From contig PXSU01000018.1 of assembly GCA_003022745.1 (NCBI GenBank), forward strand, positions 9,764 through 17,683: 7,920 bases of DNA, written 5' to 3'. Numbering within the stretch: position 1 is the stretch's first letter; each line of letters starts with the position of its first letter. Origin of the DNA: Halobacteriales archaeon SW_9_67_25 (GTDB lineage Archaea; Halobacteriota; Halobacteria; Halobacteriales; Haloarculaceae). The translations under genes were made by a program, and so were the position numbers. Below are positions 1 to 5,572 of this stretch, piece by piece. The notes under the pieces are model-generated. The model saw only the letters and a program-made list of their open reading frames with translations, was not told the DNA's origin and did not search any database.

Positions 1-1739
1 GGGACCTGCTCGACGGCGCGGCCGACCTCGAACGGCTGGCGGCGCGGGCCGCCTCGGGTAGTGCCGACGCGCGCGACCTCCGGGCGGGGGCCGACGCGCT
101 CGGGCTCCTGTCCGAGGCTGCCGACCTCGTCGCGGGGACGGAGCGGCTGGCCGACTCCGCGCTCGCGGCGGTCCTCGACCGGCCGGACGGCGAGGCGGTC
201 GGGGACCTGGTCGCCACGCTCGATGGTGCCATCGTCGAGGACCCGCCCGGGTCGATCACGCAAGGCGGGCTCATCAGCGAGGGCTACGACGCGGAACTGG
301 ATGCCCTCGTCGAGCGCCACGAGGAGGCACTCGCCTGGATCGACGCGCTCCCCGACCGGGAGAAGCGCCGGACCGACATTACGCACCTCTCTGTCGACCG
401 CAACAGGACCGACGGCTACTACATCCAGGTCGGCAAGAGCGAGACCGACGCCGTCCCCGAGGCCTACGAACAGATAAAGACGCTGAAGAACGCCAAGCGG
501 TACACCACGCCCGAACTGGACGAGCGCGAACGGGAGGTGTTGCGACTGGAGGAGGCTCGACACGGGATGGAACGGGAGCTGTTCGAGGCGCTCCGCGAGG
601 ACATCGCCGACAGTGCCGAACTGCTCCAGTCGGTCGGGCGCACGCTCGCGGAGGCGGACGCGCTCGCGTCGCTGGCCGTCCACGCGGTGCGCAACGACTG
701 GACGCGGCCGGAACTGACCGAGGGGCGGGACCTCGCTATCGAGGCCGGCCGCCATCCCGTCGTGGAACGCACGACCGACTTCGTGCCCAACGACCTCTAC
801 ATGGATACCGAGCGGCGCTTCCTGATCGTCACGGGGCCGAACATGAGCGGCAAGTCGACCTACATGCGCCAGGCGGCGCTGATCACGCTGCTGGCCCAGG
901 TCGGGAGTTTCGTCCCCGCCGAGTCGGCGCGGGTCGGGCTGGTCGACGGTGTCTACACCAGGGTCGGGGCGCTGGACGAACTCGCCCAGGGGCGCTCGAC
1001 GTTCATGATCGAGATGCAGGAACTCTCGAACATCCTCCACTCCGCGACCGAGGAGTCGCTGGTCATCTTGGACGAGGTGGGCCGCGGGACCGCCACCTTC
1101 GACGGCATCTCTATCGCGTGGGCTGCCACCGAGTACCTCCACAACGAGGTGGGCGCGAAGACGCTCTTTGCCACCCACTACCACGAACTGACGACGCTGG
1201 CCGACCACCTCGACCGGGTCGAGAACGTCCACGTCGCCGTCGCCGGCGAACCGGAGTCGGCCGACGGGGACCCGCGTGACGCGGGAGCCGAGGGTGACGT
1301 CACTTTCCTGCGCACGGTCCGGGAGGGGCCGACCGACCGCTCGTACGGCATCCACGTCGCGGACCTGGCTGGCGTCCCGGGGCCGGTGGTCGAGCGCTCG
1401 CGGGAGGTGCTCGACCGTCTGCGCGAGGAGAAGGCAATCGAGGCGAAGGGCGGCGGCGGTGAGCCCGTCCAGGCCGTCTTCGACCTCTCGTCGGGACAGT
1501 TCCGGAGTGGCGGCCACGACGACCAGCGGGCCGTGCCCGACGGCAGCCGCGAGGGCGAGGCCGAGGAGGACGGTCCCGCGGGCGACACCGGGGACGTACT
1601 CGCCGCGGAGTACGGCGACGCAGCGGCGGAGGTCCTGGCGACGCTTTCCGAGATCGACGTCACCGAGACGCCCCCGGTCGAGCTGATGGCCGAGATACAG
1701 GACCTCCAGGAGCGTCTCGACGCCGGCGACGGGTCGTAA
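1..1739 (+). CDS. mutS: DNA mismatch repair protein MutS, C-terminal part (5' end outside window)
   Basis: Recognises base mismatches and small loops in DNA and uses ATP to start mismatch repair in the cytoplasm. The first full codon is at base 3 and the frame is open to the TAA at 1737-1739, giving 578 visible residues. The mismatch-binding N-terminus lies upstream of the window. In visible numbering, residues 1 to about 115 look like the lever domain, and about 120-220 match the clamp (GYYIQVGKSET, then a helix rich in Glu and Arg). The ATPase follows: Walker A GPNMSGKST from residue 278 (834-860), Walker B LVILDEVGRGT from 353 (Asp357, Glu358), and the ATHYHEL loop near 390. All key ATPase residues are present, so the enzyme should be active. 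The tail after about residue 475 is a Gly/Asp/Glu-rich linker leading to a short C-terminal helix, an acidic style typical of haloarchaea. No mutL follows immediately. MutS1 identity is very likely from the domain order and motifs. Confidence 0.96.
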   Translation, partial: DLLDGAADLERLAARAASGSADARDLRAGADALGLLSEAADLVAGTERLADSALAAVLDRPDGEAVGDLVATLDGAIVEDPPGSITQGGLISEGYDAELDALVERHEEALAWIDALPDREKRRTDITHLSVDRNRTDGYYIQVGKSETDAVPEAYEQIKTLKNAKRYTTPELDEREREVLRLEEARHGMERELFEALREDIADSAELLQSVGRTLAEADALASLAVHAVRNDWTRPELTEGRDLAIEAGRHPVVERTTDFVPNDLYMDTERRFLIVTGPNMSGKSTYMRQAALITLLAQVGSFVPAESARVGLVDGVYTRVGALDELAQGRSTFMIEMQELSNILHSATEESLVILDEVGRGTATFDGISIAWAATEYLHNEVGAKTLFATHYHELTTLADHLDRVENVHVAVAGEPESADGDPRDAGAEGDVTFLRTVREGPTDRSYGIHVADLAGVPGPVVERSREVLDRLREEKAIEAKGGGGEPVQAVFDLSSGQFRSGGHDDQRAVPDGSREGEAEEDGPAGDTGDVLAAEYGDAAAEVLATLSEIDVTETPPVELMAEIQDLQERLDAGDGS

Positions 1740-1743
1740 CCAC

Positions 1744-1752
1744 AAACCGTTT
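1744..1752 (+). promoter_or_regulatory. possible TATA-like element for the Rieske gene
   Basis: AAACCGTTT lies 26-34 bases upstream of the ATG at 1778, the usual distance for a leaderless haloarchaeal transcript. It sits in the only 38 bases between the mutS stop and this gene. This suggests the gene has its own promoter, although read-through from mutS is equally possible. Confidence 0.3.
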
Positions 1753-1777
1753 GCCCGGGGATTCCCAGGTCCCGGCC

Positions 1778-2179
1778 ATGCCGACGCGCGTGACCTCCGT
1801 CGAGGCAGTCGAGGCCGACCCCCCGTACCTGTTCACAGTCGTCGACCCGCGTGGCGACGAGGAGGAGGTGATACTGGTCCCCTGCGAGGACGGCGTCGAG
1901 GCGTGGGTGAACAGCTGTACACACGAGGCCCAGCGCCTCGAACGCGGGCACGGCGCCTCGCTGCGCGACGACGAACTCGTCTGCCCGAAACACGGCTCGC
2001 TGTTCGACGCCTGCGCCGGCGACTGCGACAACGGCCCCGCAGCGGGCACGACACTGGTCGACATCGAGGTGGCGGTCAACCGCGGCGACGTCTTCCTCAC
2101 CGACGACGGCTACGAGTTCCGCCACGCGGGCCCCGCCGATGACGACGACCCCTCCTCGACCTCGCACCTGCGGCTGTAG
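1778..2179 (+). CDS. small single-domain Rieske [2Fe-2S] protein
   Basis: A 133-residue cytoplasmic-looking protein made of one Rieske domain, with no signal peptide or membrane segment. The cluster ligands are visible as C-x-H (Cys47, His49 in SCTHEAQ) and C-x2-H (Cys69, His72 in CPKHGSLFD), 19 residues apart; this matches the Rieske pattern. HGSLFD followed by a GPAAGTTL turn and an IEVAVNRGDVFL strand resembles Rieske-type ferredoxins and the ferredoxin subunits of ring-hydroxylating oxygenases. The likely role is therefore one-electron transfer, but no oxygenase or reductase partner is adjacent and the partner is unknown. The ATG at 1778 was chosen because the in-frame upstream codons (from 1751) would cover the putative promoter and add nothing family-like. 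The C-terminal 15 or so residues are Asp/Ser-rich and probably disordered. It lies 38 bases after mutS on the same strand. Confidence 0.88.
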   Translation: MPTRVTSVEAVEADPPYLFTVVDPRGDEEEVILVPCEDGVEAWVNSCTHEAQRLERGHGASLRDDELVCPKHGSLFDACAGDCDNGPAAGTTLVDIEVAVNRGDVFLTDDGYEFRHAGPADDDDPSSTSHLRL

Positions 2180-2227
2180 GGGCTCCGATTGCTCTCCGGC
2201 TGGTAGACCCTCGACCGCCGAGAGCCG

Positions 2228-2251
2228 GGACGGTGCCGGGCGGACGGTGCC
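2228..2251 (+). repeat. 10-bp direct repeat, period 14, upstream of the aldo/keto reductase
   Basis: GGACGGTGCC occurs at 2228-2237 and again at 2242-2251, separated by GGGC. The pair ends about 15 bases before the likely TATA element of the aldo/keto reductase. It could be a tandem regulator site or chance in GC-rich DNA. Confidence 0.4.
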
Positions 2252-2265
2252 AGGCCGACGGCGAA

Positions 2266-2275
2266 GATTCAAACC
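2266..2275 (+). promoter_or_regulatory. possible TATA-like element for the aldo/keto reductase
   Basis: GATTCAAACC is the most AT-rich stretch in the 119-bp gap before 2299. It lies 24-33 bases upstream of the ATG, as expected for an archaeal promoter with little or no leader. Confidence 0.35.
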
Positions 2276-2298
2276 GCCGCGGGGCCTGGGTGGCGGGC

Positions 2299-3276
2299 AT
2301 GGAGTATACGACCCTCGGCTCCACGGGACTGGAGATATCGCGGCTGTGTCTGGGCTGTATGAACTTCGGGAGCGGCCAGCCCTGGATGGTCGACGACGAA
2401 CAGCAGGCCCACGCAGTCATCGACCGTGCACTCGACCTGGGCATCAACTTCTTCGACACGGCGAACATCTACTCCCGCGGGGAGAGCGAGGAGATACTCG
2501 GCCGGGCGCTCGCCGACCGGGACCGCGCGGAACCGGTCGTCGCCACCAAGGTGTACGGGCCGATGTTCGAGGGGCCAAACGGGCAGGGACTCTCGCGCAA
2601 GCACGTCCTCGACCAGGCCCGGGCGAGCCTCGACCGCCTCGGGCTCGACTACGTCGACCTCTACCAGGTCCACAGGTGGGACGACACCACCCCCATTGCG
2701 GAGACGCTCTCGGCACTGGATTACCTCGTCGAGGAGGGGCTCGTCCGCTACGTCGGCGCGTCCACGATGCCGGCCTGGAAGCTGATGAAGGCACTCCACG
2801 AAGCGGAGGTCGAGAACTACGAGCGGTTCGTCTCGATGCAGTGCGAGTACAACCTCGTCGACAGACACGAGGAGGCGAACGTCCTGCCGCTGTGTGCCGA
2901 CCAGGACCTGGGTGTCATCCCCTGGTCGCCGCTGGCGGGCGGATTCCTCGCAGACAAGTACGAACGCGACACCGAACCCCAGGAGGGACGGGCCGCGACC
3001 GACGAGTTCATGAAAAAGCGGTTCAGCGACGAAGGCTGGGCGGTCCTCGAGGTCGTCCGCGACCTCGCAGCAACGAAGAACGCGACCGCCGCACAGGTCG
3101 CGCTCGCGTGGCTGTTGCACAGGGACGTCGTCGACGCGCCAATCGTCGGCCCGCGCACCGTCGAGCACCTCGAGGACAACGCTGGCGCTCTCGACGTGTC
3201 GCTGTCGGCCGAAGAAATCGAGCGGCTGGAGGAGCCGGTCACGCCCGTCTGGAACCGCGATATCGGCGACGTCTAG
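2299..3276 (+). CDS. aldo/keto reductase family oxidoreductase
   Basis: A 325-residue NAD(P)H-dependent oxidoreductase of the aldo/keto reductase superfamily (TIM barrel), the usual length for the family. The catalytic tetrad is complete: Asp53 (FFDTAN), Tyr58 (NIYS), Lys84 (VATKVYG) and His125 (DLYQVHRWD). The opening YTTLGSTGLEISRLCLG and the later MQCEYNLVDR (about 179-188) and GPRTVEHL (from 284, cofactor phosphate/adenine region) are standard family features. Overall it resembles the bacterial YajO-like and aryl-alcohol dehydrogenase-like groups, but the substrate cannot be read from sequence. The ATG at 2299 gives the canonical N-terminus; the in-frame start 66 bases upstream would add a peptide unlike the family. 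It converges on a small - strand ORF, and the two stop codons share one CTAG. Confidence 0.93.
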   Translation: MEYTTLGSTGLEISRLCLGCMNFGSGQPWMVDDEQQAHAVIDRALDLGINFFDTANIYSRGESEEILGRALADRDRAEPVVATKVYGPMFEGPNGQGLSRKHVLDQARASLDRLGLDYVDLYQVHRWDDTTPIAETLSALDYLVEEGLVRYVGASTMPAWKLMKALHEAEVENYERFVSMQCEYNLVDRHEEANVLPLCADQDLGVIPWSPLAGGFLADKYERDTEPQEGRAATDEFMKKRFSDEGWAVLEVVRDLAATKNATAAQVALAWLLHRDVVDAPIVGPRTVEHLEDNAGALDVSLSAEEIERLEEPVTPVWNRDIGDV

Positions 3277-3383
3277 AGCCCGCCTGGGGGCTTGATCTCC
3301 GTCGCGGACTGCTCGTCCTCGACGGTGTGGATGGGCAATTCGCCGCCGCGCTGGCCGATTGTCTGTACGATCGCGTCACGCAT
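3273..3383 (-). CDS. small 36-residue hypothetical protein downstream of ilvA
   Basis: An ATG at 3383 opens a 36-codon frame ending in TAG (3275-3273). The start lies 19 bases after the ilvA stop on the same strand, so it could be the last gene of the ilvA transcript. The peptide begins MRDAIVQTIGQRGGELPIHT and ends TEIKPPGGL. It has six acidic and three basic residues, and most codons end in G or C as in neighbouring genes. It has no cysteine, signal peptide or membrane segment, and I do not recognise a family. Its stop overlaps the aldo/keto reductase stop in the shared palindrome CTAG (3273-3276). Support is only context, start position and codon use, so it could also be a chance ORF. Confidence 0.45.
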   Translation of the reverse strand: MRDAIVQTIGQRGGELPIHTVEDEQSATEIKPPGGL

Positions 3384-3402
3384 CTAAAAACTCGTCGATA
3401 TA
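3384..3402 (-). terminator. T-rich spacer after ilvA: possible archaeal terminator or weak promoter
   Basis: Read on the - strand, the 19 bases between the ilvA stop and the small ORF are AT-rich and contain a run of five T (3390-3386). Archaeal transcription often ends at such T tracts, so part of the ilvA transcript may end here. The neighbouring TATATC could instead serve the small ORF, but it is too close to the ATG for a leaderless promoter. Confidence 0.3.
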
Positions 3403-4611
3403 TCACAGGATTTCGACCGGATACCCGCAGTCCTCGAGGGCGGCCACGAGGGTCTCGACGTGCTCGTGGCCGCGGGTTTCCAGGTCGAGTTCGACCTCCG
3501 CGTCGTTCATCGCCACGTTCCGCGAGGTGCGGTCGTGCTGGATGGCGTAGATGTTCGCACGGTGCCCGGAGATGGTCTCGGTCAGTTCCTCCAGCGCACC
3601 CGGTCGGTCTTCGAGGACGGTCCGCAGCCGCAGGTACCGCCCGGTCTGGACCAGACCCCGGACGATGACCGTGGTCAGCGTGTTCATGTCGATGTTGCCC
3701 CCACACAGCGTCGGCACGACGGTCTCGCCGTCATCGTACTCGATGGCGCCCGAGAGAAGCGCCGCCAGCGGCACCGCGCCCGCCCCCTCGACCAGCGTCT
3801 TGTTGCGCTCCAAAAGGAGCGTCAGCGCCACCGCGATCTCGTCGTCGGTGACGGTCACCACCTCGTCGACGCGCTCCCGGATGATCTCGAAGGGCAACTC
3901 GCCGACCGTCCGGGTGGCGATGCCGTCGGCGACGGTGTCGACCGCGTCCCGGGCGACCCGCTGGCCCTGCTCCAGGGAGTCGGCGACGCTGGCGGCCCCC
4001 TCGGCCTGGACGCCGACGACGCGGGCCTCGGGGTTGCGCTCTTTGATTGCCGTGGCGATGCCGCTGATGAGCCCACCCCCGCCGATGGGAACGACGACCG
4101 TCTCGACCCCGGGCAGGTCCTCAGCGATTTCGAGGCCGAGCGTTCCCTGGCCCGCGATGACCTCGGGGTCGTCGAAGGCGTGGAGGTAGTAGCGTCCCTC
4201 CTCGCGTTCGATCTCGTGGGCGCGGGCCTCGGCCTGGTCGTAGTCGACGCCGTGCAATACGACCTCGGCGCCGTAGCTCCGTGTGGCCTTGACCTTCGCG
4301 ATGGGGGCGTCTTCGGGCATGACGACCGTCGCGTCGACGTCCATCCGGGAGGCCGCCAGCGCGACCCCCTGGGCGTGGTTGCCCGCGCTGGCCGTGACCA
4401 CGCCAGCGTCCCGCTGCTCCTCGTCGAGGGTCGCAATGCGGTTGGTCGCTCCCCGTATCTTGAACGCCCCCGTCCGCTGGAACGTCTCCAGTTTCAGGTG
4501 GACCTCCGCACCCGTCATCTCCGAGAAGGTGTGCGAGTATTCCAGGGGGGTGTGGCGTGCCGTCTCGGCGACCCGGTCGCGGGCCGCCTCGACGTCCGAG
4601 AGGTCGATCAT
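3403..4611 (-). CDS. ilvA: threonine ammonia-lyase with C-terminal ACT domain
   Basis: A 402-residue pyridoxal-phosphate enzyme that converts threonine to 2-oxobutanoate and ammonia, the entry step to isoleucine from threonine, in the cytoplasm. The PLP lysine is Lys51 in TGAFKIRGA. SAGNHAQG (about 75-82) and the glycine loop PIGGGGLISG (about 175) bind substrate and the PLP phosphate. A tail from about residue 325 (LRLRTVLEDRPGALEEL) is an ACT domain, a small-molecule regulatory fold. This matches the single-ACT form of about 400 residues rather than the long enterobacterial IlvA with its larger regulatory region. The ACT domain suggests allosteric control, perhaps by an amino acid, but the ligand is not shown. 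The ATG at 4611 starts a canonical N-terminus (MIDLSDVEAARDRV). Immediately upstream on the same strand is a broken glutaredoxin-like gene whose frame runs into ilvA without a stop. Serine/threonine dehydratase activity is an alternative within the same family. Confidence 0.95.
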   Translation of the reverse strand: MIDLSDVEAARDRVAETARHTPLEYSHTFSEMTGAEVHLKLETFQRTGAFKIRGATNRIATLDEEQRDAGVVTASAGNHAQGVALAASRMDVDATVVMPEDAPIAKVKATRSYGAEVVLHGVDYDQAEARAHEIEREEGRYYLHAFDDPEVIAGQGTLGLEIAEDLPGVETVVVPIGGGGLISGIATAIKERNPEARVVGVQAEGAASVADSLEQGQRVARDAVDTVADGIATRTVGELPFEIIRERVDEVVTVTDDEIAVALTLLLERNKTLVEGAGAVPLAALLSGAIEYDDGETVVPTLCGGNIDMNTLTTVIVRGLVQTGRYLRLRTVLEDRPGALEELTETISGHRANIYAIQHDRTSRNVAMNDAEVELDLETRGHEHVETLVAALEDCGYPVEIL

Positions 4612-4825
4612 ACCACACCCTTCCCGTGGGGGAGGGAAATACGTCGCGGGAGAGAACCTTTACCGGGACGCCGGTCTGCCCGCTGACTGCCTCCACTTCG
4701 GTGCGGTCGCTGTGGCTCCGGGGGACCATGTGGGATTCGTACTCCAGCCCGAGTTCGTCCAGTGTCTTCTTCACCTTCGCACAGTACGGACAGCCCGACA
4801 GTTCGTATAGTTCGAGGTCTGGCAT
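4612..4825 (-). pseudogene. glutaredoxin-like protein, C-terminally truncated and lacking its own stop
   Basis: The ATG at 4825 begins MPDLELYELSGCPYCAKV, a thioredoxin-fold start with a dithiol CPYC active site (Cys12, Cys15). It continues to SGQTGVPV at residues 48-55, which holds the conserved cis-proline (Pro54). Haloarchaeal glutaredoxin/GST-N-like proteins normally continue for roughly 25 more residues (a strand such as LVDE, a turn, then a SDDIVEYL-type helix). Here recognisable homology ends at about 4661, and the next codons belong to the 49-base leader of ilvA. The frame has no stop there: it enters ilvA out of phase and ends only at 4123-4121. One alternate phase stops at once with TAA; the other ends in a TGA overlapping the ilvA ATG but is not glutaredoxin-like. 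The best reading is loss of the gene's 3' third by deletion. An intact promoter-like element upstream suggests the remnant is still transcribed. A thiol-disulfide role applies only to the intact ancestor. Confidence 0.7.
4621..4638. repeat. short inverted repeat in the ilvA leader
   Basis: TTCCC (4621-4625) and GGGAA (4634-4638) form a 5-bp inverted repeat with an 8-base spacer, 10-27 bases upstream of the ilvA ATG. It might be an operator or weak hairpin near the ilvA start, but this length is easily expected by chance. Confidence 0.25.
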
Positions 4826-4846
4826 CGCCCTGATCTTATGTCTCCG

Positions 4847-4855
4847 CACTAAAAG
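4847..4855 (-). promoter_or_regulatory. TATA-like element for the truncated glutaredoxin gene
   Basis: On the - strand this reads CTTTTAGTG, 22-30 bases upstream of the ATG at 4825 and inside the most AT-rich stretch of the gap. Spacing and composition fit a leaderless haloarchaeal promoter. With no clear TATA element in the short ilvA leader, it may also drive ilvA. Confidence 0.45.
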
Positions 4856-4900
4856 AGGTAAGCGGTTTTGTGCAGGCCCGACACAGACCCGCGAAAGTGC

Positions 4901-4913
4901 GTGTGTGACACAC
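4901..4913. promoter_or_regulatory. 13-bp palindrome between pyrE and the glutaredoxin remnant
   Basis: GTGTGTGACACAC is a perfect 6-bp inverted repeat around one central base. It lies 46 bases upstream of the likely TATA element (4847-4855) and 10 bases past the pyrE stop. A one-base centre is too tight for an RNA hairpin with all six pairs formed, so a protein-binding site is the better guess. No known regulator is assigned. Confidence 0.35.
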
Positions 4914-4922
4914 TGGCTGGTG

Positions 4923-5474
4923 TTAATCCCTATCGGCTCGCTCCAGCAACGCCGAGGCAGTCACGAGCGATTCGAGTTCGGCGTCGTGGTCGGCAAGCGT
5001 CTCCCTGGCGCCCTCCTCCCTGTCGACGACGACGAGCACCCGCCGGACCGTTGCGCCAGCTTCCCGGAGTGCCTCGACAGCGTCGGCCGCGCTTTGCCCG
5101 GTGGTCGCGACGTCCTCGAGGACGACGACTTCCTCGCCCTGGCGAAGGCGCCCCTCGATGCGGTTGCCGGTGCCGTACTCCTTTGCCCGCTTGCGGACGA
5201 TGACGTAGGGCAGCCCGGTTTCGACGCTCGTGGCAGCCGCCAGCGGGACGGCCCCGAGCGCGACGCCCGCGAGTCGCTCGCCGTCGACGCGGTCGGCGAA
5301 GGCCCTGGCGACCGTCGCCAGCGCCCCGGGGTCGGTCTCGAAGCGGTACTTGTCGACGTAGTAGCTGCTGGTCCCGCCGTGGGAGAGTTCGAACTCGCCA
5401 AAGCGGACCGCGTCGGCTTCAAGAAGCGCATTGACGAGCGCCTGGGTTCCGCCGTCGTCGTCACCCGTGTCCAT
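4923..5474 (-). CDS. pyrE: orotate phosphoribosyltransferase
   Basis: Transfers the phosphoribosyl group of PRPP to orotate to form orotidine 5'-monophosphate, the fifth step of de novo pyrimidine synthesis, in the cytoplasm. The protein has 183 residues, normal for archaeal PyrE. Visible family features are the N-terminal [19 protein letters not shown] (25-43, orotate/PRPP contacts), the flexible-loop basic stretch [16 protein letters not shown] (93-108), and the PRPP-binding motif [11 protein letters not shown] (116-126) with acidic Glu120-Asp121. The ATG at 5474 was preferred over the in-frame ATG at 5516, which lies upstream of the likely TATA element and would add a non-conserved extension. 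The gene is divergent from the GlmM-family gene across a short intergenic region and stops in TAA, 97 bases before the glutaredoxin remnant's start on the same strand. All key motifs are intact. Confidence 0.95.
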   Translation of the reverse strand: MDTGDDDGGTQALVNALLEADAVRFGEFELSHGGTSSYYVDKYRFETDPGALATVARAFADRVDGERLAGVALGAVPLAAATSVETGLPYVIVRKRAKEYGTGNRIEGRLRQGEEVVVLEDVATTGQSAADAVEALREAGATVRRVLVVVDREEGARETLADHDAELESLVTASALLERADRD

Positions 5475-5493
5475 GTGCGCGGGTGAGCGCGGC

Positions 5494-5502
5494 GGATAAT
5501 GG
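5494..5502 (-). promoter_or_regulatory. TATA-like element for pyrE
   Basis: On the - strand this reads CCATTATCC, 20-28 bases upstream of the pyrE ATG at 5474, consistent with a leaderless archaeal promoter. It also supports 5474 over 5516 as the start. Confidence 0.45.
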
Positions 5503-5521
5503 GTCTGCCGGTCCATCGGCC

Positions 5522-5540
5522 GGTTCCGGAGAGCGGAACC
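5522..5540. promoter_or_regulatory. perfect 7-bp inverted repeat in the pyrE/glmM divergent promoter region
   Basis: GGTTCCG (5522-5528) and CGGAACC (5534-5540) are exact reverse complements separated by GAGAG. The right arm ends at the base before the likely TATA element of the GlmM-family gene, overlapping where TFB would contact DNA, and the left arm is about 20 bases from the pyrE TATA element. Position and symmetry suggest an operator. The regulator is unknown. Confidence 0.45.
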
Positions 5541-5548
5541 ACTATGCC
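5541..5548 (+). promoter_or_regulatory. TATA-like element for the GlmM-family gene
   Basis: ACTATGCC lies 25-32 bases upstream of the ATG at 5573 and directly abuts the inverted repeat at 5522-5540. Distance fits a leaderless haloarchaeal promoter. Confidence 0.4.
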
Positions 5549-5572
5549 CCGCCAGTACGCAGGAAACCCCGA

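Noticed and set aside
2139..3668. Long + strand open frame (509 codons) spanning the aldo/keto reductase and the end of ilvA
   Set aside because: It is an out-of-phase shadow rich in Arg, Gly and Pro, as expected in high-GC DNA; the aldo/keto reductase frame has full family motifs.
4121..4660. Continuation of the glutaredoxin frame inside ilvA as a true protein extension
   Set aside because: The residues are Gly/Arg/Pro-rich shadow of ilvA with no domain, and the glutaredoxin fold should finish within about 25 residues of the cis-proline.
3460..4686. Long + strand open frame antisense to ilvA
   Set aside because: The - strand frame carries the PLP lysine, SAGNHAQG, glycine loop and ACT domain; the antisense frame has no recognisable motif.
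5483..5572. Upstream in-frame start of the GlmM-family gene at 5483
   Set aside because: It would run through the inverted repeat and TATA-like element; the family's canonical N-terminus begins at 5573.
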